Shown: positions 1 through 6,147 of the stretch, piece by piece | Layout: each line of letters begins with the position of its first letter | Position numbering within the stretch: the first letter of the stretch is position 1 | NCBI GenBank assembly: GCA_009886815.1 | Contig: QXYP01000308.1 | Location: 6,263 to 12,409 of the forward strand | DNA length: 6,147 bases | Source of the DNA: Halieaceae bacterium | GTDB taxonomy: Bacteria; Pseudomonadota; Gammaproteobacteria; Pseudomonadales; Halieaceae | Direction: 5' to 3' | Notes under the pieces: generated by a model | Told to the model about the DNA's origin: nothing | What the model saw: only the letters and a program-made list of their open reading frames with translations | Databases searched by the model: none | Program-made: the position numbers and the translations under genes

Positions 1-56
1 GGCGGCGGGCAAAAACAATCGGATGGGTGTGCGGCTCGGATTTGTGGTGACGAAGC

Positions 57-90
57 ACCCTGATATGAGGGTTCCCACACGGATGGTGGG
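57..90. repeat. two adjacent inverted repeats upstream of clpS
   Basis: Positions 57-72 form an imperfect palindrome (ACCCT, a GATATG centre, AGGGT; only one G-G position breaks the symmetry). It is followed after one base by a CCCAC/GTGGG hairpin (74-78 with 86-90, 7-nt loop). Neither is followed by a T run on either strand, so they do not look like standard intrinsic terminators. They could be operator-like sites, or the end or leader of an element left of the window. The rest of 1-125 shows no gene I can support. Confidence 0.35.
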
Positions 91-113
91 GCTAATGTTT
101 CGCCATCCTGACA

Positions 114-119
114 TATACT
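114..119 (+). promoter_or_regulatory. possible -10 element for clpS
   Basis: TATACT matches the sigma-70 -10 consensus at five of six positions and lies just upstream of clpS. No convincing -35 is present 16-18 nt upstream, so the call is weak. Transcription from it would begin near 126, giving a very short leader before the ATG at 138, or essentially none before the ATG at 126. Confidence 0.25.
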
Positions 120-125
120 CTAGGA

Positions 126-488
126 ATGAAGACGCAAATGTATGACTGGTATATGGGCCCGCCGGATGAACCCGATCGAGAAGGTGAGGGTGACTTAGCG
201 GTAGCACCGGCAAAGCCCAAGCTCAAACGACCCCCACTTTTTCAGGTGGTCTTGCTCAATGACGACTACACGCCAATGGAGTTTGTTGTAGAAATTCTTG
301 AGTCTTATTTTAGTTTGAGCCGGGAGCAGGCGACACAAATCATGCTCATGGTGCATACCAAAGGGAAGGGCGTGTGTGGTGTGTATCCCCGTGATATTGC
401 CGAGACCAAGGCCACCCAAGTAAACACCTATGCCAGAGACAGCGGACATCCGCTACTGTGTGAAGTTGAGCCGACCGATGACGAGTAA
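126..488 (+). CDS. clpS: ATP-dependent Clp protease adaptor ClpS (N-recognin)
   Basis: ClpS is the cytosolic adaptor that recognises N-degrons (N-terminal Leu, Phe, Tyr, Trp) and delivers the substrate to the ClpA N-domain for ClpAP degradation. The 120-residue product has the core wording of the family: [20 protein letters not shown] (35-54), MLMVH (73-77) and HPLLCEVE near the C-terminus. N45, D46, D47, M51, M73 and H77 correspond to the residues lining the N-degron pocket in E. coli ClpS, so it should be active. The N-terminus is longer than in the roughly 106-residue E. coli protein and is acidic. The start is uncertain: the ATG at 126 has AGGA directly against it with no spacing, whereas the ATG at 138 (116 residues) has GAAGA 5 nt upstream and may be the true start. 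clpA follows 16 nt downstream. Confidence 0.96.
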   Translation: MKTQMYDWYMGPPDEPDREGEGDLAVAPAKPKLKRPPLFQVVLLNDDYTPMEFVVEILESYFSLSREQATQIMLMVHTKGKGVCGVYPRDIAETKATQVNTYARDSGHPLLCEVEPTDDE

Positions 489-504
489 AGAGAGGTAACA
501 GGGT

Positions 505-2781
505 ATGTTGAGTAAAGAGCTGGAAACTGTTCTAAACGATGCTTTTAGAACGGCTCGTTCGCGTCGTCACGAGTTCATCACAGTGGAGCATCTCTTGCTC
601 GCATTGCTAGAGGATGCTGCCTCTTTGACTGTAATGGCCGCCTGTGGCGTCGACATAGACGCGTTGCGCGGAGACCTCGTTGAGTTCATAGACTCCACCA
701 CGCCGCTTCTGGGCGATGAAGATGATGGTCGAGATACTCAGCCAACGCTGGGTTTCCAGCGAGTGCTGCAGCGTGCCGTATTTCACGTGCAAAGCTCGGG
801 CAAGAGTGAAGTGACCGGTGCCAACATTTTAGTGGCTATTTTTTCTGAGCAAGAGTCACAGGCCGTTTATTTCCTTAAAAGCCAGAATGTCTCTCGGCTT
901 GATGTGGTGAATTTCATCACTCACGGCATTGCTAAGGACGAGGAGTCTGAAGAGGGCTCTCGAGGCGAAGGGGAACCGGGGGAGGAAGATCAGGCTGAAA
1001 CTTCTGAAGCCCCGCTAGACACTTATGCTACTGACCTCAACGAGGAGGCCAAATCCGGGCAGATTGATCCTTTGATTGGACGTTTGGCTGAAGTTGAACG
1101 TGTTGCGCAGATATTGGCCAGGCGACGCAAGAACAATCCTTTATTGGTCGGCGAGTCTGGGGTGGGTAAAACAGCCATCGCTGAAGGTCTGGCCAAGATG
1201 ATTGTGGACGGCAACGTGCCTGAGACGCTACAAGGGGCGGTTGTGTACTCACTTGACCTGGGAGCCCTGCTGGCAGGCACTAAGTATCGGGGCGACTTTG
1301 AGAAGCGTTTCAAAGGTCTGCTTGCGAACTTAAAAGAACGTGATAATGCGATTTTATTTATTGATGAAATCCACACCATTATTGGTGCAGGAGCGGCGTC
1401 GGGTGGCGTAATGGACGCCTCAAACTTGCTCAAACCGCTCTTAAGCTCTGGAAAAATGCGCTGCATTGGGTCAACAACCTTTGCCGAATACCGTGGGATT
1501 TTTGACAAGGACAAGGCACTGAGCCGGCGCTTTCAAAAGATTGATGTCCTCGAGCCTTCGGTGGACGATGCCTACAAAATTCTTAAGGGGCTTAAAAGTC
1601 GTTTTGAGGACCACCATGGCCTGCGCTACAGCGACCGGGCTTTGCGCGTCGCCACTGAGATGGCCGCACGCTATATCACCGACCGGTTCCTACCTGACAA
1701 AGCCATTGATGTTATTGATGAAGCCGGTGCCTACCAGCAGCTATTACCTGTGAGCAAACGCAAAAAGGTGATCGGCGCGGGAGATATCGAATCGGTAGTC
1801 GCAAAAATAGCGCGAATCCCTCCAAAGACAGTCACGTCCGATGATCGTGATCTGTTAGAAAAGCTCGAGTCTAATCTACAAATGGTGGTGTTTGGACAGG
1901 GCAAGGCGGTGACTCAACTCGTCGCATCGATCAAGTTGGCGCGGGCCGGGCTACGCTCTGGGGACAAGCCAATTGGTTCATTTTTGCTGGCAGGGCCTAC
2001 CGGCGTCGGTAAAACTGAGGTCACCAAACAGCTCGCGTTGCAGTTGGGCCTAGAGCTCACCAGGTTCGATATGTCTGAGTACATGGAGCGACATACCGTG
2101 TCTAGGCTCATTGGCGCACCTCCTGGCTATGTTGGCTTTGATCAGGGGGGGCTACTGACTGACGCCGTTACTAAGCATCCACATTCGGTCGTGTTACTCG
2201 ATGAGGTTGAAAAGGCGCACCCTGAGGTATTCAACTTGCTGTTACAGGTCATGGATCACGGCACACTGACCGATAATAACGGACGAAAAGCCGACTTCCG
2301 CAACGTCATACTGGTGATGACGACCAATGCGGGTGCCGAAAATATCAGCCGTCGATCTATTGGTTTCACCCAACAAGACCACAGTACCGATTCTCTTGAA
2401 GCCATTAACCGAATGTTCACCCCAGAGTTTAGAAACCGCCTCGATGCGATTGTACCCTTCGAGCCTCTCGGCGAAGACGTGATTCTCACCGTCGTTGACA
2501 AGTTTTTGACCGAGCTGCAGGGACAGTTGGACGAAAAGCGCGTGCAATTAGAAGTCGATGAAGAGGCCCGCTTATGGTTAGTCGAGAAAGGCTACGACCG
2601 CACGATGGGTGCTAGACCGATGGCACGTGTGATTCAAGAGCATATCAAGAAGCCTCTCGCCGATATGGTGCTCTTTGGTGCGCTCAATAAAGGCGGAACG
2701 GCTTTGGTAACGCTGAAAGATGACCGCAGCGAACTCGAGGTGAGCGTAGAAAGTGAGTCCGAGAACCCTGTAGAGGCCTGA
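505..2781 (+). CDS. clpA: ATP-dependent Clp protease ATP-binding subunit ClpA
   Basis: ClpA is the hexameric AAA+ unfoldase that threads substrates into ClpP; ClpS docks on its N-domain. The 758 residues equal the E. coli length. In order: Clp N-domain (about 1-142); a strongly acidic linker (about 144-170); D1 with Walker A GESGVGKT (216-223), Walker B ILFIDE (283-288) and a conserved Arg pair (341-342); D2 with Walker A GPTGVGKT (497-504), pore loop GYVG (541-544), Walker B VVLLDE (562-567) and sensor-2 GAR (702-704). The ClpP-docking loop reads IGF (619-621), where E. coli ClpA has IGL; both forms occur in ClpP-binding unfoldases. All catalytic motifs are intact. AGAGG (491-495) lies 9 nt before the ATG, and clpS ends 16 nt upstream, so the two are likely co-transcribed. 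There is no Met between about residues 44 and 232, so a short form started from an internal ATG, as in E. coli, is not expected. Confidence 0.98.
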   Translation: MLSKELETVLNDAFRTARSRRHEFITVEHLLLALLEDAASLTVMAACGVDIDALRGDLVEFIDSTTPLLGDEDDGRDTQPTLGFQRVLQRAVFHVQSSGKSEVTGANILVAIFSEQESQAVYFLKSQNVSRLDVVNFITHGIAKDEESEEGSRGEGEPGEEDQAETSEAPLDTYATDLNEEAKSGQIDPLIGRLAEVERVAQILARRRKNNPLLVGESGVGKTAIAEGLAKMIVDGNVPETLQGAVVYSLDLGALLAGTKYRGDFEKRFKGLLANLKERDNAILFIDEIHTIIGAGAASGGVMDASNLLKPLLSSGKMRCIGSTTFAEYRGIFDKDKALSRRFQKIDVLEPSVDDAYKILKGLKSRFEDHHGLRYSDRALRVATEMAARYITDRFLPDKAIDVIDEAGAYQQLLPVSKRKKVIGAGDIESVVAKIARIPPKTVTSDDRDLLEKLESNLQMVVFGQGKAVTQLVASIKLARAGLRSGDKPIGSFLLAGPTGVGKTEVTKQLALQLGLELTRFDMSEYMERHTVSRLIGAPPGYVGFDQGGLLTDAVTKHPHSVVLLDEVEKAHPEVFNLLLQVMDHGTLTDNNGRKADFRNVILVMTTNAGAENISRRSIGFTQQDHSTDSLEAINRMFTPEFRNRLDAIVPFEPLGEDVILTVVDKFLTELQGQLDEKRVQLEVDEEARLWLVEKGYDRTMGARPMARVIQEHIKKPLADMVLFGALNKGGTALVTLKDDRSELEVSVESESENPVEA

Positions 2782-2785
2782 CAGC

Positions 2786-2811
2786 GGCGCGAACTGCCCG
2801 CAGTTCGCCCC
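2786..2811 (+). terminator. hairpin after clpA, candidate terminator without a T run
   Basis: An 11-nt stem (2786-2796 with 2801-2811, 10 of 11 paired) encloses a CCCG loop and starts 5 nt past the clpA stop. Only TTCGC follows, so this is not a canonical intrinsic terminator. It may stop or protect the clpSA transcript 3' end, and because it is nearly symmetric it could also act on readthrough from infA. Confidence 0.4.
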
Positions 2812-2824
2812 TTCGCAATGACAC

Positions 2825-2882
2825 AGCAGCCTGCTGCTATCGCTAACCGGTCTAGGGGCAATAGGTTAGCCGCTGGGCAGCG
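2825..2882. repeat. three consecutive inverted repeats in the clpA/infA convergent gap
   Basis: After the clpA-proximal hairpin come three more dyads. The first is AGCAG/CTGCT (2825-2829 with 2834-2838, CCTG loop). The second is GCTAACC/GGTTAGC (2842-2848 with 2864-2870, perfect 7-bp stem, 15-nt loop). The third is CGCT/AGCG (2871-2874 with 2879-2882, GGGC loop). The last two lie just beyond the infA stop and are the best candidates for infA transcript 3' ends, but neither has a T run on the minus strand. Confidence 0.4.
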
Positions 2883-2891
2883 CGTCTAAGA

Positions 2892-3110
2892 TTAACGCTC
2901 TCGGTAGGTGATGCGACCCTTGGTCAAATCATACGGCGTGACTTCAACACGAACCTTGTCTCCGGTCAGAATGCGGATATAGTTCTTACGCATTTTTCCC
3001 GATATGTGCGCCGTAACCACGTGGCCATTTTCAAGCCGCACACGGAATGTGGTGTTGGGCAGGGTATCAATGATTTCCCCTTCCATTTCGATCTGATCTT
3101 CTTTGGCCAT
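2892..3110 (-). CDS. infA: translation initiation factor IF-1
   Basis: IF-1 is an essential factor that binds the A site of the 30S subunit and helps IF-2 and IF-3 select the initiator tRNA. The 72-residue length equals that of E. coli IF-1, and the sequence is close to it from MAKED through [35 protein letters not shown] and TPYDL.KGRI; the whole product is a single S1/OB-fold. The ATG at 3110 is preceded by a GGATGG-like site about 8 nt upstream. It is the last gene of the minus-strand group, 66 nt after the aminoacyltransferase, and its leader contains alternative hairpins that may control it separately from trxB-aat-bpt. It converges on clpA. Confidence 0.98.
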   Translation of the reverse strand: MAKEDQIEMEGEIIDTLPNTTFRVRLENGHVVTAHISGKMRKNYIRILTGDKVRVEVTPYDLTKGRITYRER

Positions 3111-3136
3111 TTACATTGCCATCCAAAATGATGTGG

Positions 3137-3174
3137 GCGGCACTTTACCCGAAAGTACCGCGCTTCAAAAGTGC
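3137..3174 (-). promoter_or_regulatory. infA leader with two mutually exclusive hairpins
   Basis: On the minus strand, one AAAGTGC segment (3146-3140) can pair with either of two upstream partners. One is a perfect 7-bp match to GCACTTT (3174-3168). The other is a 10-pair hairpin using 3161-3152 with a CGGGT loop. The second hairpin has a T-G step at 3157/3141 that pairs as a G-U wobble only in minus-strand RNA (C-A in the plus strand), consistent with a role in the infA transcript. No strong T run follows directly, so attenuation is possible but unproven. Confidence 0.4.
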
Positions 3175-3176
3175 TG

Positions 3177-3950
3177 CTAGGTCGGATTATCTACAAACCG
3201 CATGGGTACCCCGCGGCTGATGTCGCCATCTGAGGCCATAACCTGCGAGATCTGCCAGCTTCCAGCCCGAAATAACTCAAGGGGTTGAAATCGAGATTTG
3301 TAGCTCATTTTATCGCAGTTATTTATCCAGTAACCCAGATACACGTAATCGAGTTCAGCCTGCTGCATCAGATCAATCTGAAACAATACGGCATAGGTGC
3401 CGAGACTCCTCGCCTCCTGCGCGGGATCATAAAACGTATAGATCGCGGAGAGGCCATCGAGCATCTGGTCTGCCACGACAACAGCAATCAGCTGCTCCTG
3501 TTCGTAAAAACGAAAATACCGGGTGCATCCTAGCCCGTTGTTCAAGAACGAACGATACTGCTCTCGTTCCGGGGGAAACATGTCACCGTCTGCATGCCGG
3601 CCCGTAATGTAACGTTCATACAGTGCGTATGCCTCGTCGTCATCAATAGACGTGTCTTCCCGCACATTTAGATCTTGGTTGCGTCGCCAAACACGCTTTT
3701 GACTCTTGGAGCGGCTAAATTCTGCCACGGGTACTCTCGAGGGAACACAAGCGCTGCATTGACTGCAGTGCGGTCGATAAAGGTGGTCTCCGCTTCTTCG
3801 AAACCCCATGAGTGACAGCTGGGTATAGAGCGCCTGAGATAGCGTCTGGCGTGGATCAATGAATAGCGTCGTCGCTTCTTGGTCGGTCAGATAACTGCAC
3901 GCATGAGGAAAAGTCGTATAGACCCGAATGTCCCGCAGTGATGCTGTCAT
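3177..3950 (-). CDS. bpt: ATE-family aminoacyl-tRNA protein transferase, probably aspartate/glutamate leucyltransferase
   Basis: This family moves an amino acid from aminoacyl-tRNA to a protein N-terminus. In gammaproteobacteria it is generally assigned as Bpt, which adds Leu to N-terminal Asp or Glu and so creates a ClpS-readable degron; it is often labelled arginyltransferase. From the ATG at 3950 the product is 257 residues. The ATE N-terminal domain (about 10-80) shows HACSYL with C18 and the YRPHCSQCSACVPSRVPV segment with C62, C65 and C68. The ATE C-terminal domain (about 100-225) includes YERYI, GLSAIYTFYDP, SLGTYAVL and YVYLGYWI. An upstream in-frame TTG at 3965 exists, but the ATG at 3950 overlaps the aat stop as ATGA, matches family N-termini better and has GGGA 9 nt upstream. 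Leucyl versus arginyl specificity cannot be settled by eye. It follows aat with translational coupling likely. Confidence 0.93.
   Translation of the reverse strand: MTASLRDIRVYTTFPHACSYLTDQEATTLFIDPRQTLSQALYTQLSLMGFRRSGDHLYRPHCSQCSACVPSRVPVAEFSRSKSQKRVWRRNQDLNVREDTSIDDDEAYALYERYITGRHADGDMFPPEREQYRSFLNNGLGCTRYFRFYEQEQLIAVVVADQMLDGLSAIYTFYDPAQEARSLGTYAVLFQIDLMQQAELDYVYLGYWINNCDKMSYKSRFQPLELFRAGSWQISQVMASDGDISRGVPMRFVDNPT
3186..3191 (-). promoter_or_regulatory. possible -10 element for infA
   Basis: GATAAT on the minus strand matches the sigma-70 -10 consensus at five of six positions. Initiation would fall near 3179, at the stop codon of the upstream gene, giving a leader of about 70 nt that carries both alternative hairpins. 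I see no good -35, and the hexamer also encodes Asp-Asn in the upstream gene, so it may be chance. Confidence 0.22.
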
Positions 3951-4702
3951 GCGCTGGCATCCCAAAGCAGCTGAGTCGTCGATTCAGGAAACACCTCTTG
4001 CCAAGGAACGCTGCGAACTGAGACGGGGGTGTTTCCCCTAATTATGTGTTGAATCTGCGCCATGTCTTCACTTATCGCGTTTTCAAGTTTTTGCTCAAAA
4101 GTTTCTCTGCTGATGAGCCTAGCTCCCAATGATGTTAGGTGGCTACTCTCCACCTGACAATCAATGAATTCAAAATAACCCATTCGACCAAGATACGCTA
4201 AGGCTGCCAGGGCGGTTTTTGATGCGTCTGTTTCAATCGAGAACATCGATTCACCAAAAAAAGCCTTACCCAAACTAACCCCATACAAGCCGCCGACTAA
4301 GGTGTCATCACGCCAGACCTCTACAGAGTGGGCATAACCAAGGCGATTCAAGGCGCAGTAGGCGCTGATCATGGAAGGAAGAATCCAGGTTTCCTCCTGC
4401 GATGGGCGCGGTGCGGCACAAGCTCTCATAACAGATAGGAATTCAGTATTTAGAGATAGCCGATAACCTCGTTTTCTTAGCGTCTTACCAAAAGACTTCG
4501 ATATCTTTAGCTCAGAGGGGATAAGGATAGCCCTAGGATCGGGTGCCCACCAAAGTATGGGTTCGTTACTGCTAAACCAGGGGAAAATGCCCCGGCTGTA
4601 GGCGAGTAAAAGTCGCTGGGGAGACAGATCCCCACCCATTGCAAGGAGACCGTTCGGTTCCTGTAAAGCCTCAACACTCGCGGGAAATTCAAAGTCGTGC
4701 AA
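3947..4702 (-). CDS. aat: leucyl/phenylalanyl-tRNA--protein transferase
   Basis: Aat transfers Leu or Phe from its tRNA to N-terminal Arg or Lys, producing primary degrons for ClpS-ClpAP in the cytosol. The 251 residues contain the family signatures in order: EPNGLLAMGGDLS (15-27), RGIFPWFS (37-44), ILWWAPDPRA (49-58), ETWI (104-107), HSVEVW (125-130), GGLYGV (137-142), GESMFS (150-155), SKTAL (161-165) and IDCQV (180-184). The Asp and Gln of DCQ and the Glu of GES match residues implicated in catalysis in E. coli Aat. The start must be TTG at 4702: an in-frame TGA lies two codons upstream and the next Met is residue 22, inside the conserved core. No clear Shine-Dalgarno is visible, and the trxB stop is 8 nt upstream, so reinitiation from trxB is likely. 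It is about 17 residues longer than E. coli Aat, mostly at the C-terminus. Confidence 0.95.
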   Translation of the reverse strand: MHDFEFPASVEALQEPNGLLAMGGDLSPQRLLLAYSRGIFPWFSSNEPILWWAPDPRAILIPSELKISKSFGKTLRKRGYRLSLNTEFLSVMRACAAPRPSQEETWILPSMISAYCALNRLGYAHSVEVWRDDTLVGGLYGVSLGKAFFGESMFSIETDASKTALAALAYLGRMGYFEFIDCQVESSHLTSLGARLISRETFEQKLENAISEDMAQIQHIIRGNTPVSVRSVPWQEVFPESTTQLLWDASA

Positions 4703-4710
4703 AAGTCAGC

Positions 4711-5686
<976 letters not shown>

Positions 5687-5702
5687 GAACGGACAATGTT
5701 GA

Positions 5703-5734
5703 TCACGTTAAAGTGACGCCACGCATGTTAACAT
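5703..5734. promoter_or_regulatory. two dyads in the trxB/ftsK divergent gap
   Basis: TCAC and GTGA flank six bases at 5703-5716, and ATGTTAACAT is a perfect 10-bp palindrome at 5725-5734. Both sit where the trxB and ftsK promoters must lie, so regulator binding is possible. I could not recognise a known operator, and no -35/-10 pair is convincing in either direction. Confidence 0.3.
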
Positions 5735-5748
5735 CTCAATTTCGATAA

Positions 5749-5753
5749 AAGGA
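5749..5753 (+). promoter_or_regulatory. ribosome binding site that fixes the ftsK TTG start
   Basis: AAGGA ends 10 nt before the TTG at 5764 and follows an in-frame TAA at 5746-5748. It is the only good Shine-Dalgarno near the N-terminus of the FtsK reading frame, and no in-frame ATG or GTG lies between it and the first membrane segment, so it supports a TTG start. Confidence 0.6.
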
Positions 5754-5763
5754 TGCTGATTCG

Positions 5764-6147
5764 TTGTCAGCCACACGAAAATCTTCAAAATCCGCACAGG
5801 ATCTCACTCCTGAATCTCGAGGCCCAAAAGACGCGCTCTTTATTGCCATTGGAGCCGCATGTCTGCTGGTACTGTTGGCATTGGTGAGTCACAGCAGCAG
5901 CGATCCTGGATGGTCATCTAGCGGTGGAGGCGACGTTCAGAACCTGGCGGGTATTACCGGCGCTTTTCTCAGTGATGTTCTCTTTTCATTACTGGGTTAC
6001 GGGGCTTTTTTAATACCTGGCTTGCTGGGCTATCAAGCTCTGCGGTTTTTAGTGGTCAGAGAGGCCCGAAGCCCCACAGACTGGACTGTTTTTGGTTTGC
6101 GCGCATTGGGTCTTATTTTGGTGGTTTTGGCCGCCACATCTCTGGCA
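5764..6147 (+). CDS. ftsK: DNA translocase FtsK, N-terminal part (runs off the window)
   Basis: FtsK anchors at the division septum through an N-terminal membrane domain and uses a C-terminal RecA-type motor to move chromosome ends and activate XerCD at dif. Only 128 codons are present. A basic, polar cytoplasmic start (1-23) leads into membrane segment 1 (about 24-42), the loop SSSDPGWS (45-52, family-typical SxxDPGWS), segment 2 (about 67-90, GAFLSDVLFSLLGYGAFLIP, a strong FtsK signature), a charged loop (99-106) and the beginning of segment 3 (about 109 onward). The linker and motor domains lie beyond the right edge. The frame begins after a TAA at 5746. The first usable start is TTG at 5764 with AAGGA upstream. 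It is divergent from trxB across 99 nt. In E. coli lrp lies between these genes, but there is no room for it here. Confidence 0.93.
   Translation, partial: MSATRKSSKSAQDLTPESRGPKDALFIAIGAACLLVLLALVSHSSSDPGWSSSGGGDVQNLAGITGAFLSDVLFSLLGYGAFLIPGLLGYQALRFLVVREARSPTDWTVFGLRALGLILVVLAATSLA

Noticed and set aside
1..145. Open frames at the left edge: plus-strand frame ending with TGA at 143-145, and minus-strand frame starting with ATG at 114 and running off the edge
   Set aside because: About 47 and 38 codons with no recognisable family wording. They do not resemble CspD, isocitrate dehydrogenase or a pseudouridine synthase, the neighbours I would expect. Too short to support.
925..1200. Internal start in clpA giving a short ClpA form as in E. 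coli
   Set aside because: No Met codon between about residues 44 and 232 and no well-placed ribosome site seen near the equivalent position.
1023..1514. 163-codon open frame on the minus strand
   Set aside because: It lies entirely inside clpA, whose conserved motifs fix the coding strand, and its translation has no family features.
2782..2891. A tRNA-Ser or other tRNA between clpA and infA
   Set aside because: Looked for a T-arm motif (GTTCRA) and a cloverleaf; the hairpins present do not form one.
3951..3965. Upstream TTG start for the ATE-family gene (262 residues)
   Set aside because: The ATG at 3950 forms an ATGA overlap with the aat stop and gives an N-terminus like that of family members; the extra five residues have no support.
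5703..5716. CRP/FNR site in the trxB/ftsK gap
   Set aside because: The half-sites are in the opposite order (TCAC...GTGA rather than GTGA...TCAC), so the match to that consensus fails.

Overview
The window is ordinary, intact chromosomal DNA from a gammaproteobacterium. The order clpS, clpA, then convergent infA, an ATE-family aminoacyltransferase, aat and trxB, with ftsK leading away at the right edge, resembles the arrangement I remember for Pseudomonas and related marine gammaproteobacteria. It differs from E. coli as I recall it, where lrp lies between trxB and ftsK. Protein wording (IF-1 close to the E. coli protein, ClpA of the same 758-residue length) fits this class. A free-living marine lineage is plausible but cannot be proven from this sequence.

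Layout. Positions 1-125 hold no gene I can support, only two adjacent inverted repeats upstream of clpS. clpS and clpA run on the plus strand (126-2781), 16 nt apart. A 110-nt convergent gap (2782-2891) packed with inverted repeats separates clpA from a minus-strand group whose transcription order is trxB (5664-4711), aat (4702-3947), bpt/ate (3950-3177), infA (3110-2892). The first three are tightly coupled (8-nt gap, then a 4-nt ATGA overlap). infA is set off by a 66-nt gap with competing hairpins and may also have its own promoter. A 99-nt divergent gap (5665-5763) with three dyad symmetries sits between trxB and ftsK. The plus-strand ftsK (5764 onwards) is cut by the right edge, leaving only its N-terminal membrane part.

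Function. Four of the genes form most of the bacterial N-degron pathway. Aat adds Leu/Phe to N-terminal Arg/Lys, and the ATE-family enzyme (probably Bpt) adds Leu to N-terminal Asp/Glu. ClpS captures the resulting destabilising N-termini, and ClpA unfolds the substrates for ClpP, which is not in the window. infA (translation initiation), trxB (thioredoxin reduction) and ftsK (division and chromosome translocation) are housekeeping neighbours.

I found no mobile element, CRISPR array, tRNA or rRNA, and no clearly novel system. The points worth a second look are small: the infA leader with mutually exclusive hairpins, the 14-bp palindrome directly upstream of trxB, the hairpin-dense clpA/infA junction, and TTG start codons for aat and ftsK.
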